A DNA stretch of 64,000 nucleotides from Agelaius tricolor. Lineage: Eukaryota; Chordata; Aves; Passeriformes; Icteridae. The position numbers and the translations under genes are program-made. The notes under the pieces were generated by a model, which was not told where the DNA came from, made no database searches, and was given only the letters and a program-made list of their open reading frames with translations. Positions within the stretch are counted from its first letter, which is position 1, and the number at the start of each line of letters is the position of its first letter. The DNA lies in assembly GCA_023055355.1 (NCBI GenBank), contig JALJCS010000001.1:76363381-76427380 (forward strand). Direction: 5' to 3'. Shown here piece after piece: positions 1-13,442 of this stretch.

Positions 1-2660
1 TGATATTCCTGAAAATACTAGTCAATCGTTTGCTTATCTTCTGCTGTTAGCTGTCTTCACAGCTTCTCTTAGGCAACTTTGCAGGGAAAGGGCAGAAATT
101 CTGACTTGTCACACCTCATAAAATAGCAGGTCCTTGTCTTCTAACTTCTGTCCAAGGTCACAGACAGGGAATATTTGATAAGAGTTAGCCAGTAATCCTC
201 TCAGAGATAAGGATTCCCTCCTGCAACTGGATATTACAGGGGTTTCAGTGGCAGAAGAGGATCTCATCTGCTTTGCCTCTCCTATTTTTCCATCCTCCAA
301 GAATGGAGCCATAAAAATAGCTTTGGATGCTTACAAAAATCCTTTCAACATTTTTGAGAGTCAATGGCTGATAGGATCCAAGACTCTGTGAAGAAGAGAG
401 AAGGTGTTTCCTGGGGTGATGTCAATCAAATACCTTTAGAAATAGTGGCTTTGGCTGATGGCCAGCATGGGACAGTCTCTGTTGATGGCCCATTTAGACA
501 GGGTTCATTGTTCAAGGTTGTCACATACCTTTCTCCACTCTTTTTTCAATCAAACCAACTCTGAACAATTGATACATTTTTCTTGCAAACACAGAATGGC
601 ATCTATTGAGGCATCATTGATGAATGTGAGGGACTTCTTTCCTTTCACATCCAAAGGTATTTAAAGCCATGATAGAAAAGATTATGCTATATATATTTAA
701 AAAAAATAGAAAAAGCAGTTGGGGAAAAAAGATCTATAAGACTGTTTTGGAGCTTGACACTCACCAAGTTCAGTCCTAACTCTGCTGCAGAGCTTCTTTT
801 AGGTCATGAAGAATTCTACAGTTCATACTGAATGAAGAATTTTCTAGAAACTCTTCCATCAAGCCATTTACATGAATTTCAGAGAAATAATTTAAAAGGT
901 TCTTAAGAGTAGAAGCTTATTTTATGTGCATTTACTAAGTCAATTAAATACACCATACTCATGCAAAATAGATATATAAATGTTGCATATATGTATGGGT
1001 ATATGGATGTGCAAATATATAATGGATGTAATAAATAAAAATCACCCCTCTATTTCATGATGGGTATTCCACTCAGAACACTCTAATACTCTGCCTTTCT
1101 TAAACTCTCCACTTTGAATTCAAAGAGGAGAAATGGAATTGCATTTCTTTTCAATTGTAAAGCTTATTCAGCACCTTTGGTTCCAGAGATGGGATTGGTA
1201 CTTTGTCAGAGCAGTAATTTAATGCAGACCCACATGCAGAAGCTCAGACTAAAAATGCTGTATCAACAATGCACTGTTCCCTTCTCCTGCAGTGTAACTG
1301 CTCTTCAATTTACTGAAACCTGAAGGTGATTCACTGGGAAGAGAGGAAAAATCACCTTGTCTCAACAGTTATTCATAACCCTAAAGATATAGGGACAAAG
1401 CCAAAGGGATCTCAAGGATCTAAAACAGTCATTTGAAGGACTGAGCTACAAAGATACAAAAGTACCGCAGTCACTTAAACTGGAATTATCTACATCCCCT
1501 CAGTGGCAACAAGGACATGTAAGTGCATTGAAAGTCTGCAATAGGCCTAATTGTGTATTCTTTGAACTTTACTAATTATATTAAATATTCAGACCCTCCT
1601 TCTATAATTCACCTGATAGTGTTGTAGAGAAAACTAGCTTGTGATTAATAATAAAATTAATACTTAATACACAAAATCAATACTATTACTCTACTACTTG
1701 TATTTAACCTGACAAGCTGTATGGTTTCTTTTTCAAGCAGTAAGATTCATGATTTAGCACAATCTTCACAGAATTTACTGTTTCTACATCATCTGAGCAC
1801 CTTGCTCCAGAATTCTTAGAGAAATGTGTGTACATGCCTAGATGTCAGCCTGTAATTAATTAATAAGGGGTTTTTTGGTAGGAAGAATCAAAAAATGCAA
1901 CCTAGGAGGAAGGTTTTTGTGGCTATTTCAGGGCCTTGATAAAGGGAAGGTTCTTTACTTTGTATTTGCTCCACAACAGACATGCATAGCAGAAGAGCTG
2001 CCCAAACAATTGTGAGAAACTCAGTTGTGAGGAACTTCTATTTCCCTCACTACTCTTCTAATGCTCTCCCTGCCTGAACATATCTGTACCTGGATATAAA
2101 CTCTGTATTGTGACATCGCCTCTCAACAGGTTTTCCACAGAGAGACCTTGTTCCTGTGTTTAAATCCTCTCACAGAGTGTGCATGTTTAGGCTTAAGATT
2201 GTTATATCCCTGGCTGAAGAGAATTTGTGCCTGGTTCACATCACTGCTCTTCAGGAGGCTTGAACTAATCAGTTATTCAACTCACCTTTTTTTGCAGGCC
2301 TTTCCAAGGTCCTTCCAGCCTGAATCCCTTGCCTGACTCTTCTGTCCATCAAAGATGATGCCCTCCAAGATACCCTTTTTAGGAGATTCCTCAGCATCCA
2401 TGCTGAAAACACCATGGAGACATGAAGCCAACTTATTCTGTCACCACTCATTCTGTGAAGTGGCAGCACAGAGTTTGGAAGACACTTTATCCACACACTT
2501 TATTCAGGGGCAGAAACACATAGCTTTGGGAAGGAAAGCAGCCCTTCAACTCCTCCTGTGCCTGGATCACTTGGCTGGGAGGGCAGCCACCCTATCTGGA
2601 ACAGGTTGGTGCAGGCAATGTTGTAGGCTGTGTCCAAGCCTTCTCTATAGTAAATCAGGG
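1..2660. other. Gene-free AT-rich intergenic sequence
   Basis: I see no gene here. The short open frames (all under about 105 codons) have no recognisable domain and no paired splice signals. The DNA is AT-rich with scattered short A and T runs. No mobile element could be recognised before the LTR that starts near 2661. Confidence 0.6.
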
Positions 2661-3058
2661 TGACCCCCATCACCTGATGGGGTCATCATTCTCTCCTGAA
2701 TGATGAGGAGAAATGATGAGGAGGACTCCATCTTATCAGAAGGCTAATTAATTACTTTATTATACTATATTATTCTATACCATATTGAATCTAAACTGAA
2801 TCTGCACAAGCACTCAACTCAACTGCCCAGAATCCTGTGACTGTCAGCCGACAGTCCCTACACACAGACACACCTGGATTCAATTGGTCAGTGAATCAAA
2901 ACACTCACACCAGAATCCAATCACCAATTCCCTTCAGGTAAACAATCTTCCACAATGCATTCCACTTGTAAACAACACAGGCACAGCAAATGAAATAAGA
3001 ATTGTTTTGATCGTTCTTTTCTCTGCTTCTCTCAGGTTCAGAAAATGCGAATCCCACA
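2661..3058 (-). mobile_element. Solo LTR of an avian endogenous retrovirus
   Basis: The stretch resembles a retroviral LTR family that recurs in songbird genomes. On the minus strand it starts with TG near 3058 and ends with CA at 2661, and it carries an AATAAA poly(A) signal in the AT-rich part around 2750-2765. No retroviral coding sequence lies on either side, so it is probably a solo LTR left by recombination. I could not find a clean target-site duplication, so both ends are approximate. The family assignment rests on pattern recognition only. Confidence 0.6.
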
Positions 3059-6000
3059 CTTCTCCTCCCTTTACAGTGCACTGAACACCTCTGGGGGAAG
3101 ACTTAGCACTTTATGGAAATACTGATCTTCTGGGACAAGAACTCAACAGGAAAAGGCCCAAAGTCAGCACTCTGCTGGAAATATGTTATCTATCAAGTAG
3201 AACCTACTCACAGAAGTCAGTATTTTCCAGGGTTACATGGCACAGCAGATGCTTGTCTGCACCTTTGGTTGACAAGACAAATTAGGGGCTTATGAAAAGG
3301 AGAGTGACAGAACCATTGTGAGAGCTCCAAACAGACAGTTCCCCTGCAAACAGTATCCTAACAAAATCCACTTTGAGTCTTGTTGAAGTTTGATCCTGTA
3401 TTTGTAGTCTAAGAGCGCATTCAAAACATTTCATGCAGCCTGTGTACCCACTTGATTCTGTTTGCAGCCATCAGCCAAATTAGTACCATAAAGTAGTTTT
3501 TAATGTGAGTTCTGGCTTTGAATCATAACAGAAATGTGTGCAATTCCAGAGTGTCACTGAAGAATATCAAGGGGGCCAGTTTTGGCCAGACTGTTTCCAG
3601 GATGAGCCTGTTTGCTGAAAAGAGTGACAATTCTTTCTGGAGATCTAGTTTTCTTTCCAGGATCTTCAGGCCACCTAAACTGCTATCACCACCAGTAATT
3701 AAAAAACTGGTTTGCAGGACACTGGATGCAGTGGATGGCATAGAATTGGTTGGCAGTGGGAGGAGAGAGTAGGAACTGAGACTGAGAGGCTACAACACAA
3801 CTCAGGACTGTAACAGGACTGTGGACAAGCCAATACAAACTGGTCAAGTGCTGGTCACCTTTGACACCTTCAAGATGCCTACATGATCCTGCTGTCCCAC
3901 TGAAGCATCCTTTTTATCATGGTTTTTTTGCTGCCTGTTCACCAGTTTTCAACAGAAAGATGAGTTTCAGGTGAGGGCTGGCCTGGGAGCTAATTTTTGA
4001 AACCACTGTGACTGAAGGGAAAGTCAGACTTGGCTTTCCTGCTTCCTAGGGGAGCACTGGAAGCATCAGGCTATTAGTTACTGTTAAATATTGCAAAAAG
4101 ACTGCAGCCAACTTCCCCCATTTTCCTGTCTTATCCACAAAGCTGGGACTGAACTGTCAGAAAGACTCCAAAACAGTTCACAGTTTCAAGGTGTCCCATT
4201 AACTGAAGTTCAGGCATTTGGCAAAGACAGGCAGATCCATATTAGCTACAAGGCAGGCAAAATGTGGCTGGATATGAAATCACTCTAAAACCCCTCAAAA
4301 CACACAACACTACACAGGTACTGCTGCAAGAAAGTATCAGGTGAAGTTCAGTATGCTAAGTGCATACACTGGGGAAAACTTAATCACCATTAGCCTGTGG
4401 TAGAAGACAGTTTTAATAGTTTAATTACAGTTAGTACAGCAGCTTTATTGATAAGTCATACACAGTTCACAAAACAAATGAAAGAAAAATGCTCTGAGAG
4501 TCACTGACCCTCCTGAAAATCCCATACTGTGATCCTTCATTTTTAGTACTGTCTTTATTGTCCCTAAATATAAATAGATAGATTTGCTTTCATAAAGGTT
4601 CCAGAATTTGGCCCAGAATAACACTGTTGTAGACCAAATAACAAGGTTGGGTTTACCTCAGCAGTGACATTAAAGATGGACAATTCACTAACACAGGGGA
4701 AAATACACAAAGAAAGAAAAGACAACATTTTATTTGTGCTGAGGTAGCTTGTGGAATAGTCAGCTGAGATATTTGCAGTTTGTATAGTGGCATTTTCCAG
4801 TTTTATTGAGATTTTAAACAGTAGGAACAAGGAAATAGCAAGCAGCATCATTTACATGTCAGAGCACATCCAGAATACACCAAGGCAGCAGCAAATGGCA
4901 GCAGTTACAATTTGAGCAGCTGCAAGAACCCAGAAGCTCCATCAGTCACATGAGCACTGCGAGTCATGCAAGCACCAGGAAAGTGATGCTAAAAAGGGAG
5001 ATTTGTGATTTCATGTGAGCCCTCTCCTGACAAGGGAGAAGGATGCTTGCCAGCAGTGAAAGGTGCATTATTAGATGGAGAAGTGGGTATTGGCAACAGG
5101 TTCTACTGGTGAATGGATCATATCCATCACTGCTGCCCTCCTCACACAAGTTATGGATTGTGATTTTGGCCATCAAAGATGGGCTACGCTGCTCTGCTGG
5201 CCACTGGAATGGGAAGGTGCTGCTGGGTCTCTTCAGGGGCTGAGGAAGATTTTGCCTCAGTTTATGGTCAAGACAGGTTCAATCACTGGTGGGCCCTAAA
5301 AGAGACTAAAGATGCTCTATGACAAAACAAACTCAAAACAAACACACATTTTAAATGGACATCTGACATCTAAAGAATTAAAAACCCAATGTATCTTGCA
5401 GCATCTATGACTTACTGGAGGAGGAGAAAACTGAAATTACAGTAAAACCAACAAAAAAGCACTAAATTTAACCTCCTTGCTTATTTTTATGCTTTGTGCA
5501 AAGGAAATGATGCAGCTTATATTAATTTAGTACAATTAAAAAAATTTTTAGCATCCACAGGGTCTAAGTAGTAGGACAAGCATATGCAATTATATCTGAC
5601 TGCAGAATAAGAGCACACAATCATTTTTTATCTCTTCTTTATGTTAAAGAAAGAGCTGCAATTCTAAATTTTTTTTTTTTTTTTTAGTGCTAGTGAATTT
5701 TTGCTGTTTGGAAAACTAAATAAATGGTTACAAATGAGCCATCATGTAACTTTTCTCAGACTAAGCTACAGAGAATAAATATTTAAATGTTCTTTAGCTT
5801 TCTGGTAGTAATTCTGGATAAGACAGATGGAGATGGTAAAGTTTATTTTCAAAATTTAGATGTAAGCATTGTTATGTGTCTAAAACCTCCTTTTTTCCTT
5901 CTCTACTCCTTAAAAACATCTCTTCATTCAGGTGCATTACATAAACAAATTCAAAAATTGTTTATTCATGGAAATATGCATATCAAACAGCTCATAAGAT

Positions 6001-6314
6001 GATTACTACAGAACAACTACTGGGTTTTGTTGGCAAATTATAGCTATAAATTAAGATGAATTCTTAAAAAGAGATATTGCCATTCCCTACAACTAATTCT
6101 AAAATAAATAAAATTGTAAGTGCTGGATCAATTTTTGAAAGGTTAAATAGTCAAACAAGTTTGATCACATTTAAAAATCCACACTTAGACTCCTGCTTAG
6201 GAAAGTGAATTGGAAATTTCCCTAAACTTACAGCAATTACTGATTGCTCTTAGACTACTACTAACATAGAAGAAATACCTTTTGGTATTTTTGAACATAT
6301 GCTTTTGATCCCTA
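3059..6314. other. Gene-free intergenic sequence
   Basis: No gene or clear repeat was recognised. A T run of about 18 bases lies at 5669-5686. The longest open frames (84 and 95 codons) show no domain. Confidence 0.6.
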
Positions 6315-6366
6315 TCCACTGCTTCTCATCAAAGAATGAAGAAATTCTTTCATGAGAAGCAGTGGA
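6315..6366. repeat. Near-perfect 52-base hairpin
   Basis: An inverted repeat folds into a 23-position stem around a 6-base loop. Fifteen pairs (6315-6329 with 6352-6366) are followed by one C:C mismatch and seven more pairs (6331-6337 with 6344-6350). The outer arm begins TCCACTGCTTCTCAT. The stem does not extend outward. It could be a small hairpin RNA precursor, a tiny foldback element, or chance. No transcription evidence is visible. Confidence 0.85.
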
Positions 6367-9300
6367 GCAAAGATGTAACATGGCCAGATTTTAAGCCTCA
6401 TAATTTGTTCCACTTATTAGTAACTCTTATCGTACAATATCCATTTCTCTGAAAGAAATGACACTTTGAGAACTCAGACATCTTTTAAAGCTCTGGATAT
6501 AGTCAGTGGGTTTTGCATGGGAATTATCTGAAGGATTCCAAGGGAAAGGGGATCTTTGTGGTGCTGGTGAGTGTAACAAAGTGCTGAGCAACTTGTCAAC
6601 CTACCCAAAATTATCCAGTCCATCACCATCCCTGCAGGACAGGTCCTTGGGAATTACTAGCACCTCAGTCCAGATTTCAAGATCAAAAGTACCATCAGTA
6701 TCCACACACACAGAGTGTAGCTGATGTCATTATTTGTTTTGTTATTGCACTCAATATTGTGGAAAAGAAAAAAACAGCTAGAAATTATATAAATTGCCAA
6801 GTTGGCAGAACACTACTCATAGGTGCACTGCCATCTTCTGGGAGATTTTATCCAATTTTTAGTCAGATGCATTTGTCACTTAGTCCAGTCTCTATCCAGT
6901 GAAGATGTTGATTTCCAGTTGGCCACCAGTACAGCTAAAAGCTTTGTATTTTGATTTTATGATCTCTTGCTTGAGTCAGCACCAAGAAATAATCACAGGC
7001 ACAAACTAGAGTTATGAGCACTAATGCACCAGACTGCTTAGAAAAAATCTCTCTCATGGCCACAGAAGTCAAAAGATCACTGTGAAACATTATTTTCAAA
7101 CAAAGTGCTTAGAATTTTTAACTAGTGGATCTCCTATCCAACCAACCAAAGGAAAACATTAAAAAGTATTCACATCCAGTCAGAGATTCATTATGACTTT
7201 GAGACATATTAGCCAATCTCAAAATAATTGAAGTTATTTTTCTTGATGATACACAGTGACCCTCTGGAGAAGGGTGTTAATGTACATTCTTGGACATATC
7301 AGTTGTAAATCAGCTTCATGAAGGGGTGTGTGCCTCTAAAAATATTTTAATTCTGCAAATAAAAAGTCTGGATGTCTCAGATGAAAAGCAAACACTCCAG
7401 TCTTTTTCAACATTTTTTTCTCAAAATAATTCTGTTCTTTTTTTTAGAGAATGTAGAAAAAACACTGCCTAAAATCTCTTGCAGAAATCACATTAATCTG
7501 TAAAATTTTTAAAGCTAATGTATACCAAGTCTCCCCTTTACTAGGCAGGCTACAGAAGGTCAGTTTGTCAGCCCTGCAGAGCAGATGTAAGGAAATAGAG
7601 AAAAGAAAATTTTACTCCATTCTATCAGGTAAGTAAGTGTTATTAAGTGAAAACCTGTTTAACAAACTTAAAATATTCATTTTACTGAGTCTCAAAACCC
7701 TTTAGTAAAAAATATATCTTGCTGCTTATATTGATAAGCAATGGACACACCAGTAACTATCAGTAATACCAAAGAAAAACAAAAAATGTATTACAGTCTG
7801 ATTTATTTATAATCACCAGGTTTCTTAACTCATACTCCTTCTATCTCCTTTAGCCATGGGCTGGGTGTTTGTCAGGTGAGGAGTTAGAAGGACTGCCACT
7901 AGCTACTGCTGAATCTCATATCTGCTCTCCAGGCTAACGAGCCATTCCCAGGGCAGTTTAGCAGTCACTGCACTCAGACTCAGTCACTCCAACAGGAATT
8001 GCACTCATCAGAACAGTTCTTAAAGGAAATGCCTTGTCTTGAAGTGAAATGAAATGTAGCAGCCAGTACAGCTGACAAATGCTGGTAAGCTCAGGACAGG
8101 ATGCCAAGATCCCAGAGGGGTCAGTGACTCCTCCTCTGCCACCACCTCGTCACAGCTCAGGCTCCGACCAGGAACAAGGTTTCATTTTTTTTAGTAGCTG
8201 TCTGCTACCAGCTGCTTTTTCCATGTCTTCACTAACTCTGACCTCCAGAGAAGCTCAGCTGGGGTCTCTGCCCTGTGTTTTGAGAGCAAAAGTTAATTGC
8301 AATCAATTAGGCTACAAGGATGGTGTCTAATGAAAGCATCCCAGGCACGAACCTTCAGACTTTCTGTGACCAAGAATATCTGTGATGTTCATAGAGGTCA
8401 ACTAGAGGTCTGTTCCAACCACTGCTTAGTCAGCAACTTACTGAGACCATTTTGTTCCTAAAAATGGGAGTCTCTGGGAAGCTCACAAAGATGAGTGTTA
8501 ACTAATGGAAAAGGCTGCCAGATCCAAATAGCAAACTCTTGTAAAATACCTTCTTATTCTCTACTATTATCTACACAGTCAAAAGAACCTTGCATAGAAT
8601 GGCAGTCACTGGGCATAAAGAGAAGTTCACTGATAATATCAGGAATTAAATCCAACATCAGTGTTTCCAAGGAAAGCTTATGCACACAAATAGGAATTCA
8701 CTGAAGGAGGCATGTTTCCCTGAACAGGTATTCTGTGCCATAAATACCCTCCAGAAAATTTAGAACCAATAGCTACAGTTGAGAAATACAAAAGTTTGTT
8801 TTGGGAATGGAAGAGGACTGGGAAGAGTGGATTGTGATGCACAGAAATGAAATTATGATCTGAGTGTCCCTGCTCACTCATGTCAAATAAAAATGAGACA
8901 ATTCAGTTTGAAACTGGGACCAGATGCGTTTCCAAGATCCAAGCAGGTTTCCGTGGCTGCAGATGAATGGAAATAATTTGTTGACCAGATAAAATCAATC
9001 CATTGTTTTGTCAAAGCCAGCTGTCAAAAAGTAACAAAGTAAACAAAAATTGTATTTTTCTAATGCTGATAGAGTGCTGCTATCCACACTCTCTCAGGAA
9101 AGAAAAAAAAAAAAACAAACAAAAAAACCCAGGAAAAAGAAAAGATTAAAAGGATTTAGAGACAAATTTCATTAAAAGAGGGATATAGAAGAGTAGTAGA
9201 TCTGGTTTTGTTTCCCAGACAGTATTACAGTAAGCCATAATGCCCTTCCCCTGGAAAGCCAACGTGTCCTGTGGGACAGCTTTAATATTCTTCTCTGTTG

Positions 9301-12300
9301 AGAGAAGATGTAGGAATCATGATTGCCTAGGACACTGGACCTTTCCAAAACCAAATTTACAAACACTTCCCATCCAGAGGGATCAGAAACAGAAGGACTG
9401 GAGTAGTCTGTAGTATAGGGATTCTTATAATGACCAAACTATGACTACTTGGGCTCCTCATCCCTCTTGGTTTCAACTGTAAATCTGCGATGGTCTTTGT
9501 ACCAACAGTAAAATTCAAGCAGTTTTTCTACTGTAGATGGCAGCTAACAAGAAAAGTTCTGAAAAGACTGCAGTTTGTAAAATAATTACAAATTGATTTT
9601 CTTGTTCACGGACAATTAACTCCTGATATCACTCTTTGGTTCCCGAGTACATGCGCCACTCTAAAGAATTGACAGAGGAAGAAGTGCTTGAATAACTAAC
9701 TCTCCATCACCTCACTCCAGACCTCTGCCCTTGCACCTTGCCCTCCTCTCAGCTTCAGCCTGGCAGAGGCTTTGTCCTGGGCTTCCCAAACCTAGCCACC
9801 AGCTTTCAAGCAAGACCTCCTCTAGCAGGAGGACTACACAGTGCCTTTGTTCACCAGTGACCTCCAAAAACAATCAGCTCATTCCCAGCCTGGGAAGAGA
9901 AGTCCTTCCCCCTTGTCCTGCCACAGGGCTCAGACTGGGCTGCAGATTCTGGTTTTCTTTCAGCTCAAGTCCATTTGAAGTCCATAGGCTTGTGTTGCTG
10001 AGAGGAGGACGTCTGTCTGTCCTTCACAGCCACCACAGCTTCAGCTTTGTAGTGTGATAGAACATTTTTAAGCAAGGGTCAGGTAAAAATAAAGATGTTT
10101 TCATACGAAGTATTCGTAATTATTCTAACGCATACAGTATTTATTAAAGGTACACATTCATTTGGTACACAATGAAAATTCTGGGGTTTAAGAATCATTT
10201 GAGCAACACCTACCTGAATATGTAAAGAGATGGAAATGAAGCATCAAAAATCATTAGATACTTAAGCAAAAGAAGCAGTATATTTTTTGCTGGCATTTGA
10301 TGTTATACTGTAAATGGCTTCCCAATATTCCTTAAGGGAAAAGTTTTATGACTGAATAGGAATAGACACTGGAAAAATAGTTGTTTCTTTACACCTTCAG
10401 AAATTGGAATTGTTATTTTAAATGTTTACAAAGGCATGGACTGGACTACAGTTTCACAGTTTCTAGTGAACTAATTTAGAACAAAAATGATTGCTCACTT
10501 TCCCACAGGAAGAAATCCTTATGTTTCACCCATGCTCCCTTTCCTGCATGATTAACGGATACTTCTGAACCAACAACAGATGACCTCCAGTAACCATTCA
10601 CAAGGGGCTAAAGTCATAAATAGATACAGACTTAAAAACATTTATCTAAAAGAAAAACAACTCTCAAATCAGCTGAGTGACATGATAGGTTTGCTTGGCA
10701 CGTATTAATATATAAGGATTGACTCTTCCCACAACTTAGAGCCTATGCAATTTTCTCAGATAATCCATGCAAGAAAAGCAATAAAAGATCTAACAACTAA
10801 GAAAAACAAATCAGATACAGTTATAAATATCTAAGCTGGTAATGAATGCAAGCTGGTTATATTTCACTGAGAGCAAAAAATAAAATTGCAGAGAAGCTTT
10901 ATCATGACTTTCAAACAGTAGTGCAGAGTGCATTATTAAGCTCAGATCTCAACATTAACAGAAAACTCATTTGTATCAGAATCAACAAAGTCTATATAAT
11001 ATAAACATCTATTAATAATAAGCAACTACACCAAAGGCATGGATAAATATAGCAAAAGACTATAAATAAAAAAGACTGCATATAACTGCCCAAATAGGCA
11101 ATGCTGGAAGTTAAATCTTATTAATGCCTTAATGAAATGAAAGTTACCTTCTATCAGCACAACAATCTCTAAAAGTTAGGAAGCACCTGGAAATGCCTGT
11201 TGTGGGTACCAGCTGTCCTCTGAAGAGGCAATCTATCCCCAGAAGCTGTATTCCAAGCAGATCCATTTTTTCGGTTTTTCCCTTAATTCTATGATTGTTG
11301 TGGTGACAAAGCAGAGCTCAAAGGTTTGCACTGCCCCATTAATTCACTCTGGGCTTTATCCTGTTGCCAGTAACTCACATGTCAGGGCTGCTGGCTCTTC
11401 TCTCCTTTAGTGAGGCAGGAAGTAGATCTGCACAGGAGCAGACTCAGTGCTATGAGTGCTGCCGTGATTTGGTTAGACAGAGAAGGGGTAATGAGTAGGG
11501 GAAGGTTTGGGGACCTATTAGAAATATCTTTCTCTCCAATTAAGGAGCCATGTATGTATTTCAGCTCAGCTGGAAAGGAACTGAGCAAGAAAACTGGCCA
11601 GGCTCAGAGAGGTACAACAGCATTTACAGCATGATTCACAGATTAAATACTGGCTGGTGGGACACAGAGATGGAACTTATTTCACTGATGCTTGTGGAAG
11701 GAGCTAAACAGGTAGGCAAAGGACAGAAGAGTAAGACTGTCATGTCCCTGACTTTCTCCTATCCATCTTTCACATTCAAACTTTAGAGGCTCCTTGAATT
11801 TAAACCATGGATCTTGAAGTTTTCTTGTACTTAAGATAATTAGGTGGCTCAGGTGATGTCAGATGTTAAATGCAATCATCCTTTATACAGTGAATGATGA
11901 AGGTCTGAAAACCACAGATGTCTGGCATCTATTCAGGAATTAATTTAAGTATTTTGTTGAAAATCACAGGAGACTCAGTGCAAAGTTTAATGATTATGTA
12001 GCTGGCACTCTTCAAGCACACTCATGGACTGGCTGGTGAACATGTCAAACAATGTAAGATACATGAATTTACGGAAAACACAACAAAGAAAGTTAGGTCC
12101 TGACTTTAAAATTAAAATGGTTATATTCCACAATCTTGAAACTAGATTTGAAGTAAATTCTGTGCTTAGAAGTAATCTAAAAAGTAATAATTTCCTCTAA
12201 GGAAAGAATTGAACTCCTAAGTATAAAATGTGGCTTGTATTTCTGCTATCAGCACACTGAACCAAACTGTATCTGAAAAATAAAGAAAGTATGGAAAAAA

Positions 12301-13379
12301 AACCCTGTCTGTCCTGACTAAGGAAAAAGAGATTTCACAGAACTAAAAGAACTAAACCCCCTAACTTTCAAGGGGTGAAAGGACAGGGGTTCAAAACACT
12401 TGAGGGGATAAAAATGTAAACTGATGTGTTCAAAAGAGCCCAGGGAAATTAGACTTTTGTATTCAAACACTGTCAGAAAACAAATTTTTCTGTTGCCATG
12501 GAAATTGAAACAAAACCAAAACCCGTTCACAATCACAATGGAAGGGCAGGATTTGGAAATTTCCTCTGGAAGAAAGCTTCCAGGGGAAAAAAAAAAAAAA
12601 AAAAAAAAAAGACTAACTCAGAGCCATAAAAATACATTGCTTCTGGCAGATGAAACACATACAGGTAAGGCTCAGGATTTCCTTTCAGTAGTCCAGCTCA
12701 CCTCTATTTACATAATTAAAATGTTAATAGATATATGATAACAAACTATAAAAAAAAAAATCTCAGTACTACATGCAAATATGTGCATGATAAATTGAAA
12801 AGATCAAAAAGAAGGGGATTGATTGCACTTTGACTATTAAAATCAGAGAGGAAATAGGATTATTAGTGATTCCTTACAACTGTGCTGAGTGCAAGACAAA
12901 TTATGTTTGTGTAATGCTCACATACCAAAAATCATCCTTAGCAAGAAAAATTAGGCAAATACATCGAAGACTGGTAGTAGCTGTAGAATTTGCTCTCATG
13001 GCAGATTGTCCCTGTGTCTCACTCAAGTTCCCAAGGACCGTTTTACTGAGTAAAAAATTATTTCACTTTTTATTGACATGTATTCCCAGTTTTATCTCAA
13101 AAGTCCTTCTTCCTTTTCCATGGAAAAATACTGGCCCATACCACCAAGTACATGCACTCCTCCCTTTGAGTCAAGACAGAGTGACAACAGCAATGCAATG
13201 TACAAGGCTGGGTCCCATCATCCAGCTGTTTTATCCTTGGCACAACTCAACTTCTGAGGCCAGGGACACCTCTGGACACAGGTAGGTAGCCCAGTGAAGT
13301 CCTTACTGAAGCCACAGAGTCACAATCTCAGTGGAGCACATTTTCCTACCCCCACTAAACTGAAAAATTATGCAAGTCA
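6367..13379. other. Gene-free intergenic sequence
   Basis: About 7 kb without a supported gene. It contains A-rich tracts near 9102-9130 and 12588-12611. The longest open frames, 108 codons at 9731-10057 and 151 codons at 12830-13285, have no recognisable domain. I identified no mobile element. Confidence 0.55.
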
Positions 13380-13442
13380 TAGGTCAGACTCAATGGTCCT
13401 GGTCAGAGGTGTTTTCCAGCCTCACTGATTTTGTGATTCTGT
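13380..13442 (+). mobile_element. CR1 LINE 3' tail fragment
   Basis: About 60 bases match the 3' end of avian CR1 elements: a GACTCAATGGTCCT-like segment, then the terminal ATTCTRTG-type motif (GATTTTGTGATTCTGTAA). CR1 copies in birds are usually truncated at the 5' end, which fits so short a remnant. The plus orientation follows from the terminal motif lying at the right end. Confidence 0.6.

Noticed and set aside
8385..8425. Possible CR1 tail (AGAGGTCTGTTCCAACC-like)
   Set aside because: The match is too short and lacks the terminal ATTCTRTG-type motif.
12830..13285. 151-codon plus-strand open frame
   Set aside because: No domain or splice context was recognised. A frame of this length can arise by chance in 64 kb.
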